Shown piece after piece: positions 17,048 to 25,135 of a DNA stretch of 41,155 bases (position 1 is its first letter; each line of letters begins with the position of its first letter). Origin of the DNA: an uncultured Bacteroides sp. (GTDB lineage: Bacteria > Bacteroidota > Bacteroidia > Bacteroidales > Bacteroidaceae); assembly GCA_947038155.1 (NCBI GenBank), contig CAMQVH010000023.1, forward strand, positions 1 through 41,155, written 5' to 3'. The translations under genes and the position numbers were made by a program. The notes under the pieces were generated by a model. That model had not been told where the DNA came from. It saw nothing but the letters and a program-made list of their open reading frames with translations, and made no database searches.

Positions 17048-20000
17048 ATTTAGCAAAATATTCACTGGATAACACGAAGATCATCTATTTCTTCCTTGCC
17101 GTACTGCTGATTGGAGGTATTACCTCCTTCGGAAAGCTGGGTAAGAAAGAAGATGCCCCCTTCGTTATCAAATCAGCGGTCATCATGACACGCTATCCGG
17201 GAGCCGAACCGGCAGAAGTAGAACGGCTGATCACAGAGCCTATCTCCCGTGAGATACAAAGTATGAGCGGCGTGTACAAGATAAAATCAGAGTCCATGTA
17301 CGGGCTCTCCAAAATCACGTTCGAACTGCAACCCTCACTTTCCGCCAGTTCCATCCCTCAGAAATGGGACGAACTGCGACGCAAAGTGCTCAATATTCAG
17401 CCGCAGCTGCCCAGCGGTGCTTCCACCCCGACCGTCTCCGATGATTTCGGCGACGTATTCGGCATTTATTATGGACTGACGGCAGATGACGGCTTCACCT
17501 ATGAGGAAATGCGCAACTGGGCGGAACGGATCAAGACGCAGGTTGTCACAGCAGACGGCGTGATGAAAGTAGCGCTGTTCGGCGTACAGACGGAAGTAGT
17601 CAACATCTTCGTTTCTACCAACAAACTGGTGGGGATGGGGATCGATCCCAAACAGCTGGCCAACCTGCTGCAATCGCAGAATCAGATTATCAACACCGGA
17701 GAAATCCGTGCAGGCGTACAGCAGCTACGGGTGACAGCCAACGGAATGTATACCAACATAGACGATATCCGCAACCAGGTAATCACCACCAAAGCCGGAC
17801 AGGTGAAACTGGGCGACATAGCCGTGATCGAGAAAGGTTATCTCGACCCTCCTTCCAATATCATGCACGTGAACGGGAAACGGGCTATCGGCATCGGTGT
17901 TTCCACCGACCCGCAAAGAGATGTAGTGCAGACAGGTGAGAACGTGAAAGTAAAACTGAACGAACTCCTCCCCCTCATGCCTGTGGGACTGGAACTGCAA
18001 AGCCTCTACCTCGAAAACGAGATCGCCAACGAAGCCAACAACGGATTTATCATCAACCTGATCGAATCCATCCTGATCGTGATTGTCATCATCATGCTGG
18101 TGATGGGACTCCGTGCCGGTCTGCTCATCGGCTCTTCGCTGATTTTCTCTATCGGAGGTACACTGCTCATCATGTCTTTCTTCGGCGTCGGACTCAACCG
18201 AACGTCCCTGGCAGGATTTATCATCGCCATGGGTATGCTGGTGGACAACGCCATCGTAGTGACGGACAACGCCCAAATAGCCATTGCCCGTGGTGTAAAC
18301 CGACGGAAAGCCCTGATAGACGGAGCGACCGGACCACAATGGGGCTTGCTCGGAGCAACTTTCATTGCCATCTGCTCCTTCCTGCCGCTTTACCTTGCCC
18401 CCTCTTCCGTAGCGGAAATCGTAAAGCCGCTGTTTGTGGTACTTGCCATTTCATTAGGACTGAGCTGGGTACTTGCCCTGACACAGACTACCGTATTCGG
18501 AAATTTCATTCTGAAAGCCAAAACAGGCGACAGCACGAAAGATCCATACGACAAGCCGTTCTATCATAAGTTCGCTTCCGTACTCGGAGTGCTGATCCGC
18601 AAGAAAGCAGTGACACTGGTATCCATGGTGATCCTCTTCATCATCTCGCTCATTATTATGGGAACGATGCCGCAAAACTTCTTCCCGTCGCTCGATAAGC
18701 CTTATTTCCGGGCGGATGTATTCTATCCGGACGGATACAGCATCAATGACGTAGTGAAAGAGATGAAATCGGTAGAAGAGCACCTGGCGAAGCAGCCGGA
18801 AGTGAAAAAGGTATCCATCACATTCGGCAGCACCCCGCTAAGGTATTACCTTGCCTCCACTTCCGTAGGTCCGAAACCGAATTTTGCCAATGTACTCGTC
18901 GAACTGACAGACAGTAAATATACGAAAGAATACGAAGAGAATTTTGACGGATACATGAAAGCCAATTATCCGAGTGCAATCACACGGACCAGCTTGTTCA
19001 AACTGTCTCCCGCAGTGGATGCGGCTATCGAAATCGGCTTTATCGGTCCGAATGTGGATACGCTTGTATCACTTACCAATCAGGCAATAGCCATTATGCA
19101 CCAGAATCCGGATTTAATTAATATCCGCAATTCGTGGGGAAACAAGATACCCGTCTGGAAACCGGTTTACAGCCCGGAACGGGCACAACCGCTGGGTGTA
19201 TCCCGACAGGGAATGGCACAGAGCATTCAGATCGGTACCACGGGAATGACTTTGGGAGAATACCGGCAGGGAGATCAGGTACTTCCTATCCTATTGAAAA
19301 ATAACCAGCTGGATTCATTCCGGATCAATGATCTGCGCACACTGCCCGTATTCGGGACAGGCAACGAAACGACCAGCCTGGAACAGGTAGTATCTGAATT
19401 TGACTTCCAGTACCGGTTCTCGAACGTGAAAGACTATAACCGACAGATGGTGATGATGGCACAATGCGACCCGCGTCGCGGGGCCAATGCGATTTCCGCC
19501 TTCAACCAGGTATGGTCTCAGGTACAGCAAGAGATAAAAATACCGGAAGGATATACCATGAAGTATTTCGGCGAACAGGAAAGTCAGGTGGAATCGAATG
19601 AAGCGCTGGCCAAAAACTTACCGCTGACATTCTTCCTGATGTTTGTGACGCTGCTCTTCTTGTTCAAGACGTATCGCAAGCCGACCGTCATCCTGTTAAT
19701 GCTGCCGCTGATCTTCATCGGTATCGTGCTGGGACTGCTCGTACTCGGCAAGTCGTTCGACTTCTTCTCCATATTGGGTCTGCTAGGTCTGATTGGTATG
19801 AACATCAAGAACGCTATCGTACTGGTAGACCAAATCGATTTGGAAACTGCAGCAGGCAAGAAACCGCTGGACGCAGTCATCAGTGCCACGACCAGCCGCA
19901 TCATTCCAGTAGCGATGGCCTCCGGAACAACGATTCTGGGCATGTTACCGCTACTGTTCGACGCCATGTTCGGCGGAATGGCCGCCACCATCATGGGCGG

Positions 20001-20082
20001 GCTGTTAGTAGCCTCGGCATTGACACTATTCGTCCTTCCCGTAGCCTATTGCGCCATCCACCGGATCAAAGGAGAACAATAA
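17044..20082 (+). CDS. RND efflux pump, inner-membrane permease
   Basis: This 1012-residue pump has the duplicated RND plan: TM1, a large periplasmic loop, TM2-6 (about 330-490), then a second TM/loop/TM set. The TM4 proton-relay motif reads GMLVDNAIVV (Asp401, Asn402) where AcrB has Asp-Asp. The TM10 lysine is kept in NIKNAIVLVD. MSGVYKIKSESMYGLSKIT in the porter domain is typical of HAE-type pumps. The substrate is unknown; drugs, bile salts or other amphiphiles are likely for this family. It is the middle gene of adaptor-pump-channel. Confidence 0.92.
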   Translation: MNLAKYSLDNTKIIYFFLAVLLIGGITSFGKLGKKEDAPFVIKSAVIMTRYPGAEPAEVERLITEPISREIQSMSGVYKIKSESMYGLSKITFELQPSLSASSIPQKWDELRRKVLNIQPQLPSGASTPTVSDDFGDVFGIYYGLTADDGFTYEEMRNWAERIKTQVVTADGVMKVALFGVQTEVVNIFVSTNKLVGMGIDPKQLANLLQSQNQIINTGEIRAGVQQLRVTANGMYTNIDDIRNQVITTKAGQVKLGDIAVIEKGYLDPPSNIMHVNGKRAIGIGVSTDPQRDVVQTGENVKVKLNELLPLMPVGLELQSLYLENEIANEANNGFIINLIESILIVIVIIMLVMGLRAGLLIGSSLIFSIGGTLLIMSFFGVGLNRTSLAGFIIAMGMLVDNAIVVTDNAQIAIARGVNRRKALIDGATGPQWGLLGATFIAICSFLPLYLAPSSVAEIVKPLFVVLAISLGLSWVLALTQTTVFGNFILKAKTGDSTKDPYDKPFYHKFASVLGVLIRKKAVTLVSMVILFIISLIIMGTMPQNFFPSLDKPYFRADVFYPDGYSINDVVKEMKSVEEHLAKQPEVKKVSITFGSTPLRYYLASTSVGPKPNFANVLVELTDSKYTKEYEENFDGYMKANYPSAITRTSLFKLSPAVDAAIEIGFIGPNVDTLVSLTNQAIAIMHQNPDLINIRNSWGNKIPVWKPVYSPERAQPLGVSRQGMAQSIQIGTTGMTLGEYRQGDQVLPILLKNNQLDSFRINDLRTLPVFGTGNETTSLEQVVSEFDFQYRFSNVKDYNRQMVMMAQCDPRRGANAISAFNQVWSQVQQEIKIPEGYTMKYFGEQESQVESNEALAKNLPLTFFLMFVTLLFLFKTYRKPTVILLMLPLIFIGIVLGLLVLGKSFDFFSILGLLGLIGMNIKNAIVLVDQIDLETAAGKKPLDAVISATTSRIIPVAMASGTTILGMLPLLFDAMFGGMAATIMGGLLVASALTLFVLPVAYCAIHRIKGEQ

Positions 20083-20095
20083 TTATCCATTATCC

Positions 20096-21391
20096 ATGAA
20101 AAGATTATCCATGAAAGAAATGAAAACTCAACTCATACTATTTTCACTGTTGCTCCTTGGCTCCACAGCCAGGGCGCAACAGCCCTGCCTGAGTCAGGAA
20201 GCCTATCGCGAAAAAGTGGAGGCTTACAGCCAGATATTGAAACAGCAAAAACTAAGGACATTCGCCAGTTCGGAGGCACGAAAGATAGCTCATACAGGTT
20301 TCCTGCCGAAAATCGACGTAAATGCAGACGGTACCCTGAACATGAGCGACCTTAGCGCATGGAACGAACCGGTGGGCGAATACCGCAACCATACCTACCA
20401 GGGAGTATTTGTCGTATCACAGCCACTCTACACAGGCGGTGCGCTCAATGCCCAACATCAGATAGCGAAGGCAGACGAAAAGCTGAACCAGCTGAACGAG
20501 GAACTCACATTAGACCAGATTCACTATCAAAGTGATGCTGTCTACTGGAATGCCTCCGCTTCAAAAGCCATGCTACAAGCGGCCGACAAATACCAGAGCA
20601 TTGTCAAACAGCAATATGACATTATTCAGGACCGTTTCGATGACGGAATGATCAGCCGTACAGATCTTCTGATGATTTCCACCCGGCTGAAAGAAGCGGA
20701 ACTGCAGTATATCAAAGCCCGCCAGAATTATACATTAGCGCTGCAACAGCTGAATATTCTGATGGGAGAAGCGCCGAATACTCCTGTAGACAGCCTGTAC
20801 AACATCGGAATGATCTCCGCTCCTGTCCGGATACTTCCTCTGGAAGATGTTTTGCAACGACGTGCCGATTATGCCAGTACGGAAGTAAACATCATGAAGA
20901 GCCAGGCACAACGTAAAGCGGCTCTCAGCCAGTTCAATCCCCAATTAAACATGTATTTCAGCGGTGGCTGGGCAACGGCCACACCCAACTTGGGATATGA
21001 CGTATCTTTCAATCCCATCGTAGGAGTCAATCTGAATATTCCCATTTTCCGCTGGGGAGCCCGTTTCAAGACGAACCGGCAGCAGAAGGCATATATCGGA
21101 ATACAAAAGCTGCAACAGAGTTATATGACGGACAATATCAACGAAGAACTGTCGGCAGCTCTCACTAAACTGACGGAAACAGAATCTCAGGTGAAAACAG
21201 CGAAAGAAAACATGAGTCTGGCAAATGAGAATCTGGATCTGGCCACTTTCTCCTACAATGAAGGAAAAGCGAGCATGGTAGATGTACTTTCCGCCCAGTT
21301 GTCATGGACGCAAGCACACACCAATCTGATCAATGCTTATCTGGCAGAGAAGATGGCTGTGGCTGAATACAAGAAGGTGACCAGCGAATAG
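20096..21391 (+). CDS. TolC-family outer-membrane efflux protein
   Basis: This protein of up to 431 residues forms the trimeric outer-membrane exit duct. It has a signal peptide (MKTQLILFSLLLLGSTARA, cut before QQ) and two similar outer-membrane-efflux halves, each with long amphipathic helices such as QYDIIQDRFDDGMISRTDLL and NLDLATFSYNEGKASMVDVL; the Y/F-x-E/D-G pattern is diagnostic. Three ATGs (20096, 20111, 20120) could start it. The last gives the cleanest signal peptide, and the first two arise from a duplicated 13-mer. It lies 13 bases after the pump gene. Confidence 0.92.
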   Translation: MKRLSMKEMKTQLILFSLLLLGSTARAQQPCLSQEAYREKVEAYSQILKQQKLRTFASSEARKIAHTGFLPKIDVNADGTLNMSDLSAWNEPVGEYRNHTYQGVFVVSQPLYTGGALNAQHQIAKADEKLNQLNEELTLDQIHYQSDAVYWNASASKAMLQAADKYQSIVKQQYDIIQDRFDDGMISRTDLLMISTRLKEAELQYIKARQNYTLALQQLNILMGEAPNTPVDSLYNIGMISAPVRILPLEDVLQRRADYASTEVNIMKSQAQRKAALSQFNPQLNMYFSGGWATATPNLGYDVSFNPIVGVNLNIPIFRWGARFKTNRQQKAYIGIQKLQQSYMTDNINEELSAALTKLTETESQVKTAKENMSLANENLDLATFSYNEGKASMVDVLSAQLSWTQAHTNLINAYLAEKMAVAEYKKVTSE

Positions 21392-21400
21392 ATAAAAACA

Positions 21401-21489
21401 AAATTAGGCACGGATGACACGGATTTCACGGTTTTAAGAGTTGAGTAACTAAAAACCGTGTTTATCCGCGTAATCCGTGCCTAATTTTT
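21401..21489. repeat. Long inverted repeat between convergent genes
   Basis: The left arm AAATTAGGCACGGAT (21401-21415) mirrors ATCCGTGCCTAATTT (about 21473-21487). Inside, GGAT pairs with ATCC, and ACGGTTTT (21428-21435) with AAAACCGT (about 21452-21459), around an unpaired tip. The direct reiteration of CACGGAT within one arm is notable. Both sides end in A/T runs, so it can terminate transcription from both sides. Its look recalls dispersed extragenic palindromes of Bacteroides genomes (from memory, not checked). Confidence 0.75.
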
Positions 21490-21506
21490 ATTGGTTGTTC
21501 TTTTTA

Positions 21507-22742
21507 TTATGCAAGGAAGGAGATCAGTACACCCGCAGCTACTGCCGAGCCGATTACCCCTGAGATGTTACTTGCCATACAATACTGCAATACATGATTC
21601 TTCGGATCGTATTTCAACGCAATCTCATTCGCCACACGGCTTGCCATCGGAACGGCACTCAGTCCGGTAGCTCCGATCAGCGGATTAATCTTCTTCTTGG
21701 AGAATAGATTCACTAACTTCACAAAGAAGATACCACCGGTAATAGAAAGAGCAAATGCAAGGAAACCACCGATGACAATACCGATTGTCGTCCAGTTCAA
21801 GAAGGCTTCAGCCGTCATGGTTGCACCTACCGAAAGTCCGAGGAAGATAGTAGCAGCATTCATGATACTGTTGGAAGCAGCGTCGAACAGACGGAAAGTA
21901 TTGCTTCCGATTTCTTTCACCAGATTACCGAACATCAGCATACCAATCAAAGGTACTGCACTTGGGACGAAGAGAGCTACAATCGTAGTCACTACAATCG
22001 GGAAAATAATCTTCAGTACACGCAGATTCTTGATTTCCGTCTTCGAAGGATATTTCTTTTCCTGTTCCTTCATGTTGATGCTCAGTTCTTTCTTAGTACA
22101 GAACAGCTTCACTACCAACGGAATGATCACAGGCACCAGTGCCATATAAGAATAAGCGGCAATAGCGATCGGACCCAGCAAATGCGGAGCCAGCTTGATC
22201 GTTGTAAAGATGGCTGTCGGTCCGTCCGCACCACCTATAATACCCAATGAAGCAGCCTCTTGCGGAGTAAATCCCATCAGGATGGCTACCAACAGAACAG
22301 TAAAGATACCCAACTGTGCGGCAGCTCCAAAGATGGAAAGATGCAGATTACGCAACATCGGTCCGAAGTCCGTCAACGCACCGACCCCCATAAAGATGAT
22401 CGGAGGCAGGAAACCGGTCTTGATCAGCATATAATAGATGAAGTTCATAATTCCCAGTTCATGCGCAATGTCATGCAAAGGCATTTCCCAGATATTCTTC
22501 ATCACACCGTTTATCATCACCATACCATTCTCGTCTGCCTGTATCACTCCCATATCTCCTCCGGGGAAGTTGGCAAGCAACACACCGAAAGCAATCGGAA
22601 CAAGCAGTAGCGGTTCGTACTGTTTCTTAATCCCCAGATAAAGCAGGACGAACGCGATGGCATACATTATCAGGAACTGCGGTTCGGCAATGATATTGCT
22701 GAACGCAGTCATGTCATATAAGTTCTCAAATATCTCGTTCAT
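21507..22742 (-). CDS. oadB: Na+-translocating decarboxylase beta subunit (second system)
   Basis: This 411-residue polytopic membrane protein decarboxylates carboxybiotin and pumps Na+. It has the OadB core ASLGIIGGADGPTAIF and the C-terminal SNISGVIGSAVAAG; the conserved Asn and Ser are kept, but the run differs from the mmdB paralogue (GPNVAGVIGS). An N-terminal extension of about 20 residues and a lysine-rich cytoplasmic loop (INMKEQEKKYPSKTE) set it apart from the paralogue. Its start codon overlaps the alpha-subunit stop by one base (TAATG). The symbol follows the operon partners; the true substrate of the complex is uncertain. Confidence 0.88.
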   Translation of the reverse strand: MNEIFENLYDMTAFSNIIAEPQFLIMYAIAFVLLYLGIKKQYEPLLLVPIAFGVLLANFPGGDMGVIQADENGMVMINGVMKNIWEMPLHDIAHELGIMNFIYYMLIKTGFLPPIIFMGVGALTDFGPMLRNLHLSIFGAAAQLGIFTVLLVAILMGFTPQEAASLGIIGGADGPTAIFTTIKLAPHLLGPIAIAAYSYMALVPVIIPLVVKLFCTKKELSINMKEQEKKYPSKTEIKNLRVLKIIFPIVVTTIVALFVPSAVPLIGMLMFGNLVKEIGSNTFRLFDAASNSIMNAATIFLGLSVGATMTAEAFLNWTTIGIVIGGFLAFALSITGGIFFVKLVNLFSKKKINPLIGATGLSAVPMASRVANEIALKYDPKNHVLQYCMASNISGVIGSAVAAGVLISFLA

Positions 22743-24571
22743 TATCCTATCTTCATTAATACATCATCTTCTGAAACAGTGTCTCCCGGATTGGCGCAGA
22801 TAGCAGTTATCGTACCGCTAAATTCGGCACGGATAGCGTTGTAAGTCTTCATTGCTTCCACATAACAAAGCACATCGCCCTCTTTCACCGCATCACCTAC
22901 TTTCAAGGCAGATTCCTGCGCATTCTTCACCAGGAAGAATTTACCTTCCAGCGGAGAAAGAACATCTTTGCCCTCTCCTGCCGGAGCCGCAGCTGCAGGC
23001 GCAGCAGGCAGTTCGGCGTCTCCGTATGCTACCGTCACACGATAAGCCTGTCCGTCCACCTGTACAGTCAGTGTCTTTGGTTTTGCATCTTCTTCCGGCG
23101 ATTTATCTTTCTCGGCACGGCGTTTTGCCACGTCTGCCAGGAAGTCTTCCTTCGCTTTTCCACTCTTGTAAGCCTCATACTGAGCCGGATGCATGGCATA
23201 TTCGAAGAGTTCTTCGTCGTCCTCTCCCACTTCCCATTTGTTTTCCTTCATCAGCTTGCGATACTTGTCGAGTGAGTCGGGGTAATTGTCCTGCGGATTA
23301 CCTTCGAAGAATTTACGTCCTTCACGTTCGGCTTTCTCGATGATTTCGGGAGCCAGTGTACCCGGCAGGCGTCCTGCTTTACCCAGCAGCATATCCCAGA
23401 TATCGTCGGCAATCATTCCCCAGCGCTCTTTGCCTTTTTCCATTGCCATCACATTCATCATGGCAAGGTTCTTCACGTACTGACTGAACGGAGTTACCAA
23501 TGGAGGATAACCGACGCGGGGCCATACATACGCCACTTCGTTGAACAACTTGATCAGCAGCTGATCCTGTGTCATAAACGGCAGGTTATGTTTGGCTTTA
23601 TACTTGTTGATAGATTCCAGATTCGATTCGAGGTCAGCCATCAGACTACCCATCATACCGCCCGGAAGTCCCGGACCGATCAGCAGCGAGTTCATCAGAC
23701 GGTTCTTCGGGCTGATATACAAGCCAAGGAAGTCATCCATAAATTCCTGAATCAGCGCACGCACTTTCATGTAGGCTTCCATATTGATTTCCGGTACCTG
23801 ATATCCGGCATCTTTCAGCATAGCCTGTACGCTGAGAAGATCGGCGTGTCCCGTACCCCATGAAAGCGGTTCCATACCTACGTCAATGTAGTCGCAACCG
23901 GCTTCGCATACTTCGAGGATGCTTGCCATGTTGAAACCGGGACCGGCATGACTATGATACTGAATAGGAATTTCGGGATGTGCCGCTTTGATATTGGCCA
24001 CGATCTTGCCCAATGAAACGGGGCGACCGATACCTGCCATGTCTTTGATGCAAATCTCGTCCGCCCCCAGCTTGATAAGTTCTAACGCCATATTGGTGTA
24101 GTACTCTACCGTGTGGATCGGCGAATGGGTGATGCAGAGTGAACACTGTGAGATCATGCCTGCCTCTTTGGCATACGTGATGGAAGGAGCGATATTGCGT
24201 ACGTCGTTCAATCCGCAGAATGTACGGGTGATATCTGTGCCTTGTGCTTTCTTTACTTTGTAGAACAACTTGCGGACGTCTGCCGGAACGGGGCTCATAC
24301 GGAGTCCGTTCAATGCACGGTCGAGCATGTGTGTCTGTATGCCGGCTTCGTGGAACGGCTTCGTCCATTCGCGCACGGCTCTATTCGGGTTTTCACCAAA
24401 CAATAAATTCACTTGTTCAAAACCTCCGCCATTTGTTTCTACGCGGGCAAAACAGCCCATTTCAATGATGGCAGGAGCTACCTTTACGAGTTGGTCTACA
24501 CGAGGTACATATTTTCCGGCAGATTGCCACATATCTCGGAAAACCAGACTAAACTTAACTTCTCTTTTCAT
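22742..24571 (-). CDS. oadA: Oxaloacetate decarboxylase-like alpha subunit with fused biotinyl domain
   Basis: This 609-residue cytoplasmic subunit has a carboxyltransferase TIM barrel (about 1-300), a PYC/OadA conserved helical domain (about 300-470), an Ala/Pro linker (about 535-545) and a biotinyl domain with EAMKTYN, biotin at Lys575. Seen: FRDMWQS keeps the Asp and Gln of the usual RDAHQS; IKDMAG keeps the carbamylated-lysine motif; YHSHAGPG keeps the metal-binding His-x-His. But PGGQYTNL is replaced by PGGMMGSL, and LLRGxN by LDRALN. It is often annotated pyruvate carboxylase subunit B, but no biotin carboxylase is adjacent. Decarboxylation of oxaloacetate coupled to Na+ export is the best guess from its OadG and OadB neighbours. 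Confidence 0.82.
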   Translation of the reverse strand: MKREVKFSLVFRDMWQSAGKYVPRVDQLVKVAPAIIEMGCFARVETNGGGFEQVNLLFGENPNRAVREWTKPFHEAGIQTHMLDRALNGLRMSPVPADVRKLFYKVKKAQGTDITRTFCGLNDVRNIAPSITYAKEAGMISQCSLCITHSPIHTVEYYTNMALELIKLGADEICIKDMAGIGRPVSLGKIVANIKAAHPEIPIQYHSHAGPGFNMASILEVCEAGCDYIDVGMEPLSWGTGHADLLSVQAMLKDAGYQVPEINMEAYMKVRALIQEFMDDFLGLYISPKNRLMNSLLIGPGLPGGMMGSLMADLESNLESINKYKAKHNLPFMTQDQLLIKLFNEVAYVWPRVGYPPLVTPFSQYVKNLAMMNVMAMEKGKERWGMIADDIWDMLLGKAGRLPGTLAPEIIEKAEREGRKFFEGNPQDNYPDSLDKYRKLMKENKWEVGEDDEELFEYAMHPAQYEAYKSGKAKEDFLADVAKRRAEKDKSPEEDAKPKTLTVQVDGQAYRVTVAYGDAELPAAPAAAAPAGEGKDVLSPLEGKFFLVKNAQESALKVGDAVKEGDVLCYVEAMKTYNAIRAEFSGTITAICANPGDTVSEDDVLMKIG

Positions 24572-24599
24572 GTTTTTCTATGATATACTTTTGATAGGT

Positions 24600-24860
24600 T
24601 TATAACTTTTCTACTTTTGTAATCTTTCCTTTTCCTAATGTCACCACATTCACAGCTGCTGTGATAGCCGCCATTATATTACCCGGAATAGGCGCAGGAC
24701 CTCGTGGCGCTTCCTTCTTCGCAGGAACCACTTCTTCGGGAGCATACTTGTTGACAAGAGTAATCAGTAACTTACCTAAATAAATCACAATCAGCAGAAT
24801 AACAAATACGGTAGCCATGCCGACCACCATCAGCAGGATCGCTGTTTCGATATTTTCCAT
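24600..24860 (-). CDS. oadG: Na+ pump decarboxylase gamma subunit (OadG-like)
   Basis: This 86-residue assembly subunit has one N-terminal membrane helix (about 3-28, AILLMVVGMATVFVILLIVIY), a Pro/Lys linker (APEEVVPAKKEAPRG) and a short C-terminal segment, IMAAITAAVNVVTLGKGKITKVEKL, like the tail of OadG. The ATG at 24860 puts the helix at the start, as in the family; an in-frame ATG at 24896 would add 12 residues. It is first in the minus-strand operon, 28 bases before the alpha subunit. Unlike its counterpart in the methylmalonyl-CoA operon, it has no lamin-tail domain or lipobox. Confidence 0.87.
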   Translation of the reverse strand: MENIETAILLMVVGMATVFVILLIVIYLGKLLITLVNKYAPEEVVPAKKEAPRGPAPIPGNIMAAITAAVNVVTLGKGKITKVEKL

Positions 24861-25025
24861 ATAATAAACTATTAGTAATTCAAGTCGTTTGTCCAAAAAG
24901 CGTCCGAAAATACCAAATATTTGTGATAAAACAAATTAAGAGAGGAATAAAAAAGTATAAATCGTAAGGTTACAATAAGAAAAAACACATTATTCTTTGC
25001 ATGTCTATTAAAAAGACAAAGGAAA

Positions 25026-25050
25026 AGCCCCTTGAGGGGCTCTTTTTATT
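25026..25050. terminator. Strong terminator between divergent and convergent units
   Basis: AGCCCCT (25026-25032) and AGGGGCT (25035-25041) are perfect arms, flanked by CTTTTTATTTT on the plus side and by TTTTCCTTTGTCTTTTT on the minus side. It can end the ATPase gene on the minus strand (about 95 bases past its stop). It could equally end a short plus-strand transcript. Confidence 0.75.
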
Positions 25051-25135
25051 TTAGGGAGTTATTAAAATGTTATTAATCTGATAATTAAAGAAAATGGCCT
25101 TCGTCCTTACACTTTTTATATTCACTTATCAATCT

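Noticed and set aside
17725..18339. 204-codon open frame on the minus strand inside the RND pump gene
   Set aside because: His/Asp/Gln-rich antisense shadow of membrane-protein codons, with no recognisable domain.
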